Source: Streptacidiphilus pinicola
Lineage (GTDB): Bacteria; Actinomycetota; Actinomycetes; Streptomycetales; Streptomycetaceae
Assembly (NCBI RefSeq): GCF_003258295.1
Contig: NZ_QKYN01000110.1
Span: forward strand, 1-64,000
Reading direction: 5' to 3'
Length of the DNA stretch: 64,000 bases
The number at the start of each line of letters is the position of its first letter. The stretch's first letter is position 1. The position numbers were made by a program, and so were the translations under genes. The notes beneath the pieces were generated by a model that saw only the letters and a program-made list of their open reading frames with translations, ran no database searches and was not told the DNA's origin. Of the stretch, positions 44,225-53,098 are shown piece by piece.

Positions 44225-45676
44225 TCAGCAGCGCAGACGGGGTCGGAGCCGGACGGCGGCGTCGGCGGCGGGCCGGTCGCGGTAGGTGTCCTCGACGAAG
44301 AGCAGGAAGACCGCGAGATCCTCGGGGGAGGAGGCGATGCCGAGGGAGACCCGGACCGCTCCGCCCGAGGGCAGACCCAGCCGGGTCAGGTAGTCGTCCA
44401 AGGTGCCCGACATCCGCCCGACGGTGCGTCCGCGCAGCAGCCGGCGCGAGATGGCGAACGCCTCCTCGCCCGCGCCCGGATTGCAGAAGCAGCCGGTGCG
44501 CAGCGAGATGCCGCAGGCCGTGGAGTCCCGGCCGACCGCGCGCTCGTCGACGACCCGCCCCTGCGGGTCGAGCACGTTGAGCGCGATCGTGCCGCCGCGG
44601 CGCTCGGTGTCCTCGGGGCCGTAGACGCGCACCAGCGGCCGGCCGCCCGAGTGCCGCAGGGAGCGCAGCCCCGTCAGGAGCCGCCCGGTGAGGTCGCTGA
44701 CGTGCGAGGAGATCGCGTCGAGGCCGACCGAGGCGATGTGGTCGAGCCCGGTGGCCACGTCCGGGATGGCCAGGAAGTTGAGCGTGCCGTCCTCGAACGC
44801 CGACTCGTCCTCGGCCATCCGGTGCCAGCCGCCCTCCGCGCTGACCACGTGGATCGTTCCGCCGGAGAACCACGGCCGGCGCAGCATGTCGAGCGAGTCG
44901 CGCCGGGCGACCAGGCAGCCGACGCCGGTCGGATAGCCGAAGACCTTGTACCAGCTGGCGGTGACGAAGTCCGGCTTGACCACCGAGAGGTCGAGCGACT
45001 GGGTGGGCAGGTAGGCCGCCGCGTCGAGCAGCACCGCGTAGCCCCGGTCGTGGGCGAGCTCGATCCACTCCAGCGGGTGCCGCACGCCCGTGAAGTTGCT
45101 CTGCGCCGGGTAGGCCAGCAGTCCGGCCCGGCCGCGGTCCTCCGGCCGCCGCGTCCGGCCGCCGTCGAGCGCGGCGGCCATCGCGTCGTCGCCGACGCGC
45201 AGGTCCGGGGTGCTGAACGGCACCTGGACCACGCGGGCGTGACCTGACCGGGCGAACTCGCGCAGGCCGTTGACCGAGTTGTGGTTGTCCAACGGCAGCA
45301 CCAGTCGGCTGCCGCGCCGGAACGGGAAGGCCTCGCCCACCAGGCGGCAGGCGCCGGTCGCGTTGGCGGTGAAGATCGCCGCGTATTCGGCGGGATCGGC
45401 GTTGAGGTGCTCCAGCACCCGGGCCCGGGCCCGCTCGACCAGTTCGGTGGCGGCAGCCGAGGTGGGGTTGTCGGAGTGCGGATTGCCGTAGCACGCCCCG
45501 GTGATCCGGGCCTTGTGGGCCGCGAGTTGGGATCGGGCCGGGAGCCCGGCGCCGGTGTAGTCGAGGTAGGTGTGGCCGTGCTCGTCGAGGTAGCCGTACT
45601 CGTCCGCGCGCAGGCGCGCGAACCGCCCGGGGTCCGCGGATAAGCGGGCAGCCGTGGTCGTCCTGGTCTCGCTCAT
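44225..45676 (-). CDS. Class V aminotransferase, molybdenum cofactor sulfurase-like
   Basis: A 483-residue PLP enzyme of the cysteine-desulfurase superfamily. The N-terminal YLDYTGAGLPARSQL and FTANATGACRLVGEAFPF blocks, the PLP lysine in TASWYKVFGYPTGVGCL, and the conserved RTGCFCNPGAGEEAF near residue 400 match the N-terminal domain of MOCOS-type proteins, which transfer sulfur to molybdenum cofactor. The MOSC domain of full MOCOS is absent, so the sulfur acceptor is unknown. It diverges from the ABC transporter gene with a 100-bp gap. Confidence 0.82.
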   Translation of the reverse strand: MSETRTTTAARLSADPGRFARLRADEYGYLDEHGHTYLDYTGAGLPARSQLAAHKARITGACYGNPHSDNPTSAAATELVERARARVLEHLNADPAEYAAIFTANATGACRLVGEAFPFRRGSRLVLPLDNHNSVNGLREFARSGHARVVQVPFSTPDLRVGDDAMAAALDGGRTRRPEDRGRAGLLAYPAQSNFTGVRHPLEWIELAHDRGYAVLLDAAAYLPTQSLDLSVVKPDFVTASWYKVFGYPTGVGCLVARRDSLDMLRRPWFSGGTIHVVSAEGGWHRMAEDESAFEDGTLNFLAIPDVATGLDHIASVGLDAISSHVSDLTGRLLTGLRSLRHSGGRPLVRVYGPEDTERRGGTIALNVLDPQGRVVDERAVGRDSTACGISLRTGCFCNPGAGEEAFAISRRLLRGRTVGRMSGTLDDYLTRLGLPSGGAVRVSLGIASSPEDLAVFLLFVEDTYRDRPAADAAVRLRPRLRC

Positions 45677-45776
45677 GTGTCAAATCCCCCGTGTCATCGC
45701 GGTGTTGACCGCTGTCCTACAGTGTGGACCGGGTCGGCCGGTGGCGACAGGGGGAGCGACTGTGAGGAGCCAGGGG

Positions 45777-47354
45777 ATGCGGATCGAGGCCCGTGGGCTG
45801 GCGGTTCGGCTGCGGGACGGCCGCGAGCTGCTCAGTGGCGTGGACGTCGCCGTGGCGCCCGGGGCGATGCTCGCGATCGCCGGGCCGAGCGGCGCCGGCA
45901 AGACCACACTGCTGGAGGAGCTGGCCACCGGACACCCCGCCGGAACGATCGGCTTCGTCCCCCAGGACGACATCGTGCACCTCGATCTGCCGCTGGCCCG
46001 GACGCTCGGCTACGCCGCGCGGCTGCAGTTGCCCGCCGGCAGCCCGCGCGCGGAGGTGGAGGCGGCTGTCGCCCGTGTGCTGGACGCGCTCGGGCTGGAG
46101 CAGCTGGCCGGGCAGCGCGTCGGCTCGCTCTCGGGCGGCGAGCGCAAACGCGCCAGCATCGCCGTCGAGTTGCTGACCCGGCCCCGTGCGCTCTTCCTGG
46201 ACGAGCCGACCTCCGGCCTGGACCCGGCAGCGGCAGCCCGACTGCTGGGCGTGCTGCGGGAGTTGACGGGATCGGGCACGACGGTGGTGCTCACCTCGCA
46301 CAACCCGTCCGATCTCGCGCACGCCGACGAGGTCGCCTTCCTGATGGGCGGCCGGCTGTTGTACCAGGGGCCTTCCGCGCAGTTGCCCGCCGCCTTCGGC
46401 GTGATCAGCATCGAGGAGGTGTACGGCGTCGACCCGGCGACGGTCGTGCCCGTCACGGCTGCCGAGCCGACCACTCGGGAGCCGGTCGAGGAGTCAGCGC
46501 CGGGGGCCGCGTTCGCGCCCGTCGGCGCGGTGCGGCAGTGGTGGCTGCTGACGCGGCGGTCCACTGCCATCCTCACCCACAACCGGCTGTCGGCGGCGGT
46601 CGCGGTCGGCTCGCCCCTCATGATCGCGGTGATGTTCGCGATGCTCTTCCGGCCGCACGCCTTCGCGCCGGGGTCGGACAACCCGGGCAGCTCCGCGATG
46701 ATCATGTTCTGGATCGCCTTCGGCGCCTTCTTCTTCGGCCTGACCTACGGGCTGCTGCAGATCTGTACGGAGCTGCCGATCGTGCGGCGCGAGCGACGCA
46801 CCGTGCTGCGTCTGGGGCCCTACCTCGCCTCGAAGCTGACGCTGCTGCTCCCGGTCCTGGCGGCGGCGAACGCGCTGCTGCTTCTGGTGTTGCGCGCCAC
46901 CGACCGGCTGCCGGGGGCCGCCGCGAGCGTCTACGGCTCCCTCTTCGTCACCACCCTGCTCGCGTCCGCGAGCGCGCTGACGCTCGGGCTGCTCGCCTCG
47001 GCCGCCGTGTCCGACCCGGGCCAGGCCACGTTGATGCTGCCGCTGCTCTGCTTCCCGCAGGTGCTCTTCTCCGGCGCGTTCGTGCCGGTGCCGCAGATGG
47101 GCGCGGTCGGCTCGGGGCTGAGCTGGGCGATGACCAACCGCTGGGCGTACGAGGCGCTGGGCCGCGGCATCGGCCTCGACACGCTCTGGGCCCACGGCTC
47201 CTCGCCGCTCGGCCCGCCGCTGCTCGCCTCCTACGGCCGCACCTTCACCGGCTCGGCCGCCGAGGGCTGGGCCTGGCTCGGCGGCTACGGCCTGCTGTTC
47301 CTCGCCGGCGCCTGGCTGGTGCTGGCCCGCAAGTGCCGCCGCACCGGCCGCTGA
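45777..47354 (+). CDS. ABCG-type ABC transporter (ATPase fused to permease)
   Basis: A 525-residue half-transporter. The N-terminal ATPase has Walker A GPSGAGKT, signature LSGGERKR and Walker B ALFLDEPTSGLDP with the H-loop TSHNP. After a linker (about 245-280) an ABC-2 permease with six helices follows. This ATPase-first order is that of ABCG/White proteins; it should work as a dimer to export lipophilic compounds or flip lipids. I choose ATG 45777 with gaggag seven bases upstream; a GTG at 45762 is also possible. Confidence 0.88.
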   Translation: MRIEARGLAVRLRDGRELLSGVDVAVAPGAMLAIAGPSGAGKTTLLEELATGHPAGTIGFVPQDDIVHLDLPLARTLGYAARLQLPAGSPRAEVEAAVARVLDALGLEQLAGQRVGSLSGGERKRASIAVELLTRPRALFLDEPTSGLDPAAAARLLGVLRELTGSGTTVVLTSHNPSDLAHADEVAFLMGGRLLYQGPSAQLPAAFGVISIEEVYGVDPATVVPVTAAEPTTREPVEESAPGAAFAPVGAVRQWWLLTRRSTAILTHNRLSAAVAVGSPLMIAVMFAMLFRPHAFAPGSDNPGSSAMIMFWIAFGAFFFGLTYGLLQICTELPIVRRERRTVLRLGPYLASKLTLLLPVLAAANALLLLVLRATDRLPGAAASVYGSLFVTTLLASASALTLGLLASAAVSDPGQATLMLPLLCFPQVLFSGAFVPVPQMGAVGSGLSWAMTNRWAYEALGRGIGLDTLWAHGSSPLGPPLLASYGRTFTGSAAEGWAWLGGYGLLFLAGAWLVLARKCRRTGR

Positions 47355-47390
47355 ACCAGGCAGCAGGACTGCCGGCCCGGCCGGGGGCGG

Positions 47391-47436
47391 CCCCGGCGGG
47401 CTACGCCCCGGCGGGCTACGCCCCGGCGGAGCTACG
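47391..47436. repeat. 15-bp tandem repeat
   Basis: ccccggcgggctacg occurs at 47391-47405 and 47406-47420, and a third copy with one inserted base (47421-47436) runs into the stop codon of the minus-strand hydrolase. The block lies between two convergent genes. Confidence 0.8.
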
Positions 47437-48139
47437 CTTCGGCCTGCGGCCGGACCGTGCGTTCCAGATGGTCCGCCAGGTCGCGCGGCCGGCTGAGCGC
47501 GGCGAGGTGGCCGCCGGGGATCTCCTCGACCTCCAGGCCGAGCCGCTCGCGGGCCTGGGCACGCTGGAACTCCAACGGGAAGAAGCGGTCCTCCCGCCCC
47601 TGCAGGAAGCGCGTCGGCACGTCCGGCCACGCCGCAAGAGGCCAGGGCTGCCCGAACAGCGCGGCGGGCGGCGCGGCTCCGCCCCTGGCGAAGGCCTCCT
47701 CGGTGACCTCCGGCGGCACGTCGTGGAAGAAGTCGACCCGCAGGTCGAACTCGGGATCGACGCCGCGTCCCATCGCCGCCGCGTACTCCGAGCGCGCCTT
47801 GGCCTGGCCGGTGTTCTCCCACCACTGGCCCGCCGTCTCCCCGGGCAGCGGGACCATCGCGTTGAGCAGCACCAGCTCCGCGGCCGGCAGCCGGCCGCAG
47901 ACCAGCGGAGCGGAGAAGCCCCCGAGCGACTGCGCCACCACGACCAGCGGCTCGGAGCGCGGCCCCGCCTCCTCCACGGCCGCGACGATGGCGTCGGCGA
48001 ACTCCGGCAGACCCGCGGACTCCTCGCCCGGCAGATCCATGGTGATCGTGTCGTGCCCGCGCGCCCGCAGCTCGGACACGACCCGATGCCAGAACCAGGC
48101 GCGGCCGTCGGCCCCGGGAACGAGTGCGAAGGTCGCCAT
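47432..48139 (-). CDS. Alpha/beta hydrolase
   Basis: A 235-residue hydrolase with FALVPGADGRAWFWHRVV at the start, the nucleophile elbow VVAQSLGGFSAPL, a late acid in LQGREDRFFPLEF and the catalytic histidine in IPGGHLAALSRP. The size and style fit salicylate-esterase/polyneuridine-esterase-like proteins. The substrate is unknown. It is followed in the opposite direction by the 15-bp repeats and the ABC gene end. Start at the ATG at 48139. Confidence 0.85.
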   Translation of the reverse strand: MATFALVPGADGRAWFWHRVVSELRARGHDTITMDLPGEESAGLPEFADAIVAAVEEAGPRSEPLVVVAQSLGGFSAPLVCGRLPAAELVLLNAMVPLPGETAGQWWENTGQAKARSEYAAAMGRGVDPEFDLRVDFFHDVPPEVTEEAFARGGAAPPAALFGQPWPLAAWPDVPTRFLQGREDRFFPLEFQRAQARERLGLEVEEIPGGHLAALSRPRDLADHLERTVRPQAEA

Positions 48140-48214
48140 CGTCCTCTCCTCCCACCTTCCTTCGACGACGCTGTCAGTCCCCGACGCTAGCCGCTCCCAC
48201 TGACAGGGGCGGGT

Positions 48215-49195
48215 TCATCGGCCGACGACCCGCCGGAGCCAGCGCAGCCGCGCCTCCCGGGCGTCCCGGCTGACGGTCGCCTGCGGCGCGATCGTGTCGA
48301 AGCCGTGGAACGCGCCCGGCCACACGTGCAGCTCGGCCTCTCCGCCGGCCCGCCAGAGCCCGTCGGCGTAGGCGACGGCCTCGTCCCGGAAGGTCTCGGC
48401 CGAGCCGACCTCCAGATAGGCCGGTGGCAAGCCGGTCAGATCCGTGGCCCGGGCCGGGGCGACGTACGGTGACACGTCGTCGGTGCCGTACCGGTCGCCG
48501 AGCAGCGCCCGCCAGGCGGTCGCGTTGGAGGCGCGGTCCCAGGGGTCGTGGCCGGCGAGCTGGTGCGCCGAGAAGCTCTCGCCCCGGTCGTCCAGCATCG
48601 GGCTCAGCAGCAGTTGCCCGATGGGTGCCGGTCCGCCGCGGTCGCGGGCCAGCTGGGCCAGCCCGGCGGTGAGGCCGCCGCCCGCGCTCTTGCCGCCCAG
48701 GACGATGCGCTGCGGGTCGACGCCCAGCTCGCCCGCGTGCCCGGCCACGTGGAGCAGCCCGGCGAGGCAGTCCTCGACGGGTTCGAGGTAGCGCGCCCGG
48801 GGCGCCAGCCGGTACTCGACGGAGACGACGGCCAGACCGAGCGGGAGGGCCCACTCGCGCAGCACACGGGGCAGCACGGACCAGGCGTTGCCGGTCACCA
48901 TCCCGCCGCCGTGCAGGTAGTAGAGCAGGGGGAGCGGCCCCTCGGAGCCGGCCGGTCGCGCGCTGACGAGCGTCACCTCAGGGCCGTCGCCGCCACCTTG
49001 GGCGCTCAGCTCCTCGACCTCGAACCGGCCGTCGGCGCGCAGCTCGTGCAGCGTCGGCCGGGGCCGCGCGGCGGCGTCCTCGGCCTGCCATGCGGCCAGG
49101 CTCTCCGGGGTGAGTGGCCGCCTGGCGTCCGGGCCCAGGGCGTCGAGCGCGGTGCGCAGCTCCGGGTCGAACGGGGGGACACCGGCGAAGCCCAC
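48215..49195 (-). CDS. Alpha/beta hydrolase, hormone-sensitive-lipase (HSL) type esterase
   Basis: A 326-residue esterase. The oxyanion motif is LLYYLHGGGMVTGNAW, the nucleophile serine is in VLGGKSAGGGLTAGL, and the acid and histidine lie in LEVGSAETFRDEA and PGAFHGFD. These are the standard features of HSL-family carboxylesterases. There is no signal peptide, so it acts in the cytoplasm. The start is GTG at 49195. It is divergent from the first alpha-galactosidase gene. Confidence 0.88.
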   Translation of the reverse strand: MGFAGVPPFDPELRTALDALGPDARRPLTPESLAAWQAEDAAARPRPTLHELRADGRFEVEELSAQGGGDGPEVTLVSARPAGSEGPLPLLYYLHGGGMVTGNAWSVLPRVLREWALPLGLAVVSVEYRLAPRARYLEPVEDCLAGLLHVAGHAGELGVDPQRIVLGGKSAGGGLTAGLAQLARDRGGPAPIGQLLLSPMLDDRGESFSAHQLAGHDPWDRASNATAWRALLGDRYGTDDVSPYVAPARATDLTGLPPAYLEVGSAETFRDEAVAYADGLWRAGGEAELHVWPGAFHGFDTIAPQATVSRDAREARLRWLRRVVGR

Positions 49196-49261
49196 AAGCG
49201 GACTCCCTTCCGCCGAGAATCAACAAATCCAAAACCGTGACTGATCACAATGCCACAGATA

Positions 49262-49290
49262 TTGACACCCCGTCCGGTGGGCGCTTGCAT
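49262..49290 (+). promoter_or_regulatory. Probable housekeeping promoter of the first alpha-galactosidase
   Basis: TTGACA at 49262-49267 and TTGCAT at 49285-49290 are spaced by 17 bp, 34 bp before the ATG. The -35 is perfect consensus; the -10 is weaker. Confidence 0.55.
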
Positions 49291-49324
49291 GCACATGCCC
49301 GACTCTCGGAAGGGGAGTTAACAC

Positions 49325-51082
49325 ATGACCCTGCGCCTCCGCAGCGTCACCCGACGCTGCGTCAGTTCCCTTGCCGTAGGCGCTCTCGCCGTCGGCGGCC
49401 TGCTGCTCGGCCCGCTCGCCCTCGCCCCCGCCGCGCACGCCGAGAGCAACGGCGTCGGCCTCACGCCCGCGCTCGGCTGGAGCAGTTGGAGCTTCGTCCG
49501 GCACAGCCCCACCGCCGCCGTCATCGACGCCCAGGCGGACGCCATGAAGAGCAGCGGCCTGGCCGCCGCCGGCTTCCAGTACGTCAACGTGGACGACTTC
49601 TGGTACCAGTGTCCCGGCAGCCAGGGCCCCAACGTCGACCAGTACGGCCGCTGGCAGACCGACACCACCAAGTTCCCGCCCTCCGGCGCCACCGACGGCA
49701 TCGCCGCGGTCGCGGCCCATGTCCACGCCGACGGGCTCAAGTTCGGCCTGTACATCACCCCCGGCATCTCCGCGCAGGCCGTCGCGCAGAACACCGCGAT
49801 CGAGGGTACGGCCTACCACGCCAAGGACATCGCCACCACGACGGCGGAGAAGAACTACAACTGCCACGGCATGGTCGGCATCGACTACAGCAAGCCGGGC
49901 GCGCAGGCGTTCGTGAACTCCTGGGCGAACCAGTTCGCCTCCTGGGGCGTGGACTACGTCAAGATCGACGGGGTCGGCACCAGCGACGTCGGCGACGTCC
50001 AGGCCTGGTCCGCGGGCCTGAAGCAGACCGGCCGCCCGATCCACCTGGAGCTCTCCAACAGCCTCGCCATCGGCAGCGCCGCCACCTGGCAGCAGTACAG
50101 CAACGGTTGGCGCACCGGCGGCGACATCGAGTGCTACTCCTGCGAGTCGGGCAGCAGCTACCCGCTCACCCAGTGGTCCAACGTGCAGTCCCGCTTCGGC
50201 CAGGTCGCCAACTGGCAGCCCTACGGCGGGCCGGGCGCCTTCAACGACTACGACTCGCTGGAGGTCGGCAACGGCTCCAACGACGGCCTGACCGCCCCGG
50301 AGCGGCAGTCCATGATGAGCCTGTGGGCGATGGGCGCCTCTCCGCTGATCCTCGGCACCGACCTCACCCACCTCGACGCCACCGACCTCGGCTACCTGAA
50401 GAACAGCGCCGTCCTCGCCGTCGACCAGGACGCGGTGGACGCCTCACGCATCGTCAACAGCGGGAACCAGCAGGTCTACAGCAAGACCGAGAGCAACGGC
50501 GACGTCGTCATCGGCCTGTTCAACTACAGCGGCACCTCCAGCACCACCGTCACCGTCCCGCTCTCCGCCGCCGGTATCGGCGGCAGCGCCACGGCCACCG
50601 ACCTGTGGACCGGCGGCTCGCTCGGCACGATCAGCGGCAGCTACAGCGTCACCCTCGCCCCCGGCGCCGTCCAGCTCATCCGCGCCGTCCCGAGCTCCGG
50701 TTCCGCGGTCCGCGTCGAGGCCGAGGCCTCGGGCAACACCCTCGCGGGCGCGGCCCGCGTGGCCACCTGCGCGGCCTGCTCCGGCGGCGCCAAGGTCGGC
50801 TACATCGGCAACGGCGCGGCCGACTACGTGACGGTCAACGGCATCAACGAGCCCTCGGCGGGCTCCCGCACGCTGACGATCCAGTACCTCCTCAGCGGCT
50901 CCCGCTCCTTCTCCGTCAGCGTCAACGGCGGCCCGGACATCCAGGTCCCCCTGACCGGCACGAGCTGGTCGACACCGGCCACGACCAGCATCCCGATCAC
51001 GGTCGCCGCGGGAACGAACACCATCAGGTTCCACAACGACACCGCCTACGCCCCGGACCTGGACGTGATCACGGTGGGGTGA
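49325..51082 (+). CDS. Secreted GH27 alpha-galactosidase with C-terminal CBM
   Basis: A 585-residue exported enzyme. A signal peptide with a basic start and long hydrophobic core ends near PAAHA (about residue 38). The GH27 barrel opens LTPALGWSSWSFVRH; the nucleophile aspartate is in SWGVDYVKIDGVG and the acid/base aspartate in GWRTGGDIECYS. A beta-domain follows, then a carbohydrate-binding module of CBM35/6 type from about residue 455 (AVRVEAEASGNTLAG). It releases galactose from plant galactosides. The gene precedes an oxidoreductase, and a second GH27 gene lies 6 kb downstream. Confidence 0.9.
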   Translation: MTLRLRSVTRRCVSSLAVGALAVGGLLLGPLALAPAAHAESNGVGLTPALGWSSWSFVRHSPTAAVIDAQADAMKSSGLAAAGFQYVNVDDFWYQCPGSQGPNVDQYGRWQTDTTKFPPSGATDGIAAVAAHVHADGLKFGLYITPGISAQAVAQNTAIEGTAYHAKDIATTTAEKNYNCHGMVGIDYSKPGAQAFVNSWANQFASWGVDYVKIDGVGTSDVGDVQAWSAGLKQTGRPIHLELSNSLAIGSAATWQQYSNGWRTGGDIECYSCESGSSYPLTQWSNVQSRFGQVANWQPYGGPGAFNDYDSLEVGNGSNDGLTAPERQSMMSLWAMGASPLILGTDLTHLDATDLGYLKNSAVLAVDQDAVDASRIVNSGNQQVYSKTESNGDVVIGLFNYSGTSSTTVTVPLSAAGIGGSATATDLWTGGSLGTISGSYSVTLAPGAVQLIRAVPSSGSAVRVEAEASGNTLAGAARVATCAACSGGAKVGYIGNGAADYVTVNGINEPSAGSRTLTIQYLLSGSRSFSVSVNGGPDIQVPLTGTSWSTPATTSIPITVAAGTNTIRFHNDTAYAPDLDVITVG

Positions 51083-51143
51083 GGCGGATCCGTTTCGGCG
51101 TAGGGTCGGTGCGTTGGTGATCACTCGTTCGCTTGGAGCGTCC

Positions 51144-52067
51144 ATGCCTGACTCCTTCGTGTCCGACGACCGTCTCCCGGTCGGGGTGATCGGTCTCGGG
51201 GACATCGCGCAGAAGGCCTACCTGCCGGTGCTCAGTGCCCTCCCGGGCCTGGACCTGCGGCTGATGACGCGCGACGGCGCGAAGCTCGACCGGCTCGGCG
51301 CGGCCCACCGGGTCGGTCCCGAGGATCGCTTCACCGACCTGGGTGAGCTGATCGACAGCGGCATCCGGGCCGCCTTCGTGCACGCCGCCACGGACCAGCA
51401 CGTGCCCATCGTCGAGCGGCTGCTGACGGCCGACGTCGACGTCTACGTCGACAAGCCGCTCGACTACACCCTCGACGGCGCCCGCCGCCTGGTCGAGCTG
51501 GCCGAGCGACGCGGCCGTTCGCTGATGGTCGGCTTCAACCGCCGTTTCGCGCCCGGCTACGTGCAGGCCAAGCAGTCGCCGCGCGACCTGATCGTGCTGC
51601 AGAAGAACCGCGTCGGGCTCGCCGAGGCGGCACGCACGCTCGTGTTCGACGACTTCGTGCACGTCGTCGACACGTTGCGGTTCCTGGTCCCCGGCGAGAT
51701 CGAGCACGTGGACGTACGGGCCCGGAGCCGGGACGGCCTGGTCGAACACGTCGTGCTGACGCTGGCGGGGGACGGCTTCACCGCGCTCGGGATCATGAAC
51801 CGCGCCAGCGGCTCGACCGAGGAGGTGCTGGAGGTCTCCGGTGCCGACGCCAAGCGCGTCGTCATCAGCCTCGGCGAGGTGATCGACCACGACGGCGGGC
51901 AGACCGTCACCCGTCGCGGCGACTGGACTCCCGTCGCCCGCCAGCGCGGCGTCGAGCAGGCCGTCCTCGCCTTCCTCGACGCCCTCCGCGCCGGCAAGAC
52001 CGTGGATGCGCGGGACGCGCTGCGGACGCACGAACTGTGCGAGGAGATCGTGCGGCGTATCGGATAG
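51144..52067 (+). CDS. Gfo/Idh/MocA-family oxidoreductase
   Basis: A 307-residue NAD(P)-binding protein: VGVIGLGDIAQKAYLPVL is the Rossmann motif, DVYVDKPLDYTLDGARRLV is the EKP-like catalytic lysine block (here DKP), and RSLMVGFNRRFAPGYVQAK follows. The family oxidises sugars, inositols or their derivatives. The adjacent alpha-galactosidase suggests a sugar-related role, but they need not be cotranscribed. Start at the ATG at 51144 with a ttggag ribosome site. Confidence 0.87.
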   Translation: MPDSFVSDDRLPVGVIGLGDIAQKAYLPVLSALPGLDLRLMTRDGAKLDRLGAAHRVGPEDRFTDLGELIDSGIRAAFVHAATDQHVPIVERLLTADVDVYVDKPLDYTLDGARRLVELAERRGRSLMVGFNRRFAPGYVQAKQSPRDLIVLQKNRVGLAEAARTLVFDDFVHVVDTLRFLVPGEIEHVDVRARSRDGLVEHVVLTLAGDGFTALGIMNRASGSTEEVLEVSGADAKRVVISLGEVIDHDGGQTVTRRGDWTPVARQRGVEQAVLAFLDALRAGKTVDARDALRTHELCEEIVRRIG

Positions 52068-52166
52068 TTTGCAATGTTTTGCCCGTTTCCATAAGTCGGT
52101 GAAGATTTCCAGCTGGGGGTTCCCGCGGTACGAAGGCGTCATCCGGGTGTGAAAAGCTCTGCGGCT

Positions 52167-52955
52167 ATGGCGAGAGATCAACTGCTGCAGGCGGACCACG
52201 GTCGGGCGGACGCCCGCCAGGCGCTGAGCAAGGTGCCGGAAGTCACGGTGCTCTTCTGGATCATCAAGGTGCTCACCACGGGCATGGGCGAGACCACCTC
52301 GGACTTCTTCGTGAAGAAGTACGACCCGTTCCTGGTCGTGCCCGCCGCGGGCGTGGTGCTCGCCGTCGCGCTCGCGGTGCAGCTGGCCGCCAAGCGCTAC
52401 AACGCGGCGATCTACTGGTTCGCGGTCGTCATGGTCAGCGTCTTCGGGACCATGGCCGCCGACGTCCTGCACGTGCAGCTCGGCGTTCCCTACATCGCCT
52501 CCAGCGTCTTCTTCGCGGTCGTGCTCGCCGGGATCTTCGCGCTCTGGTACCGCACGGAGAAGACGCTCTCGATCCACAGCATCACCACACGGCGTCGCGA
52601 GCTCTTCTACTGGGCGACCGTGCTCACCACCTTCGCGCTCGGCACCGCGACCGGCGACATGACCGCGAGCACCCTGAAGCTCGGCTACTTCGCGTCCGGC
52701 CTGCTCTTCGCCGCCCTGATCGCCATCCCCACGATCGGCCACTGGAAGCTGGGCCTGAACGCGATCTTCGCGTTCTGGTTCGCCTACATCGTCACCCGCC
52801 CGCTGGGTGCCTCCTTCGCCGACTGGATGGGCGTGTCCCATGAGCGCGGCGGTCTGAACTGGGGCACCGGCTGGGTCAGCCTCGTGCTCGGCGTGCTGAT
52901 CGTCGCGTTCGTCGGCTACCTCGGCGCCAGCCGCAAGGACGTCGCCCGCGCCTGA
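52167..52955 (+). CDS. COG4705-type membrane protein with internal duplication
   Basis: A 262-residue protein with seven or eight membrane helices. Two halves resemble each other: LFWIIKVLTTGMGETTSDFF in the first and FYWATVLTTFALGTATGDM in the second, each with a G-[ET]-[TA]-[TG]-[SG]-D motif, and there is a later RPLGASFADWMGVS. This is the pattern of COG4705 membrane proteins of unknown function. The start is uncertain: ATG 52167 or GTG 52149; neither has a strong ribosome site. Confidence 0.8.
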   Translation: MARDQLLQADHGRADARQALSKVPEVTVLFWIIKVLTTGMGETTSDFFVKKYDPFLVVPAAGVVLAVALAVQLAAKRYNAAIYWFAVVMVSVFGTMAADVLHVQLGVPYIASSVFFAVVLAGIFALWYRTEKTLSIHSITTRRRELFYWATVLTTFALGTATGDMTASTLKLGYFASGLLFAALIAIPTIGHWKLGLNAIFAFWFAYIVTRPLGASFADWMGVSHERGGLNWGTGWVSLVLGVLIVAFVGYLGASRKDVARA

Positions 52956-53098
52956 GCGGGAGATGACGCAAGTGTGACGTCCGCACGGATGAGCGTGCCC
53001 GGCGCGATCGCCTCCACCAGAATGGCAGGGCGCGCAGCGGCCCGCGGTTCCGAGCGGGAACGGCCTGCGCTCCCCAGCTGAGGAAGCAGGAGAGGCTC

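Noticed and set aside
52068-52166. AT-richer gap with gtttcc as a sigma-B-like promoter for the COG4705 gene
   Set aside because: No GGGT element occurs at 14-16 bp spacing.
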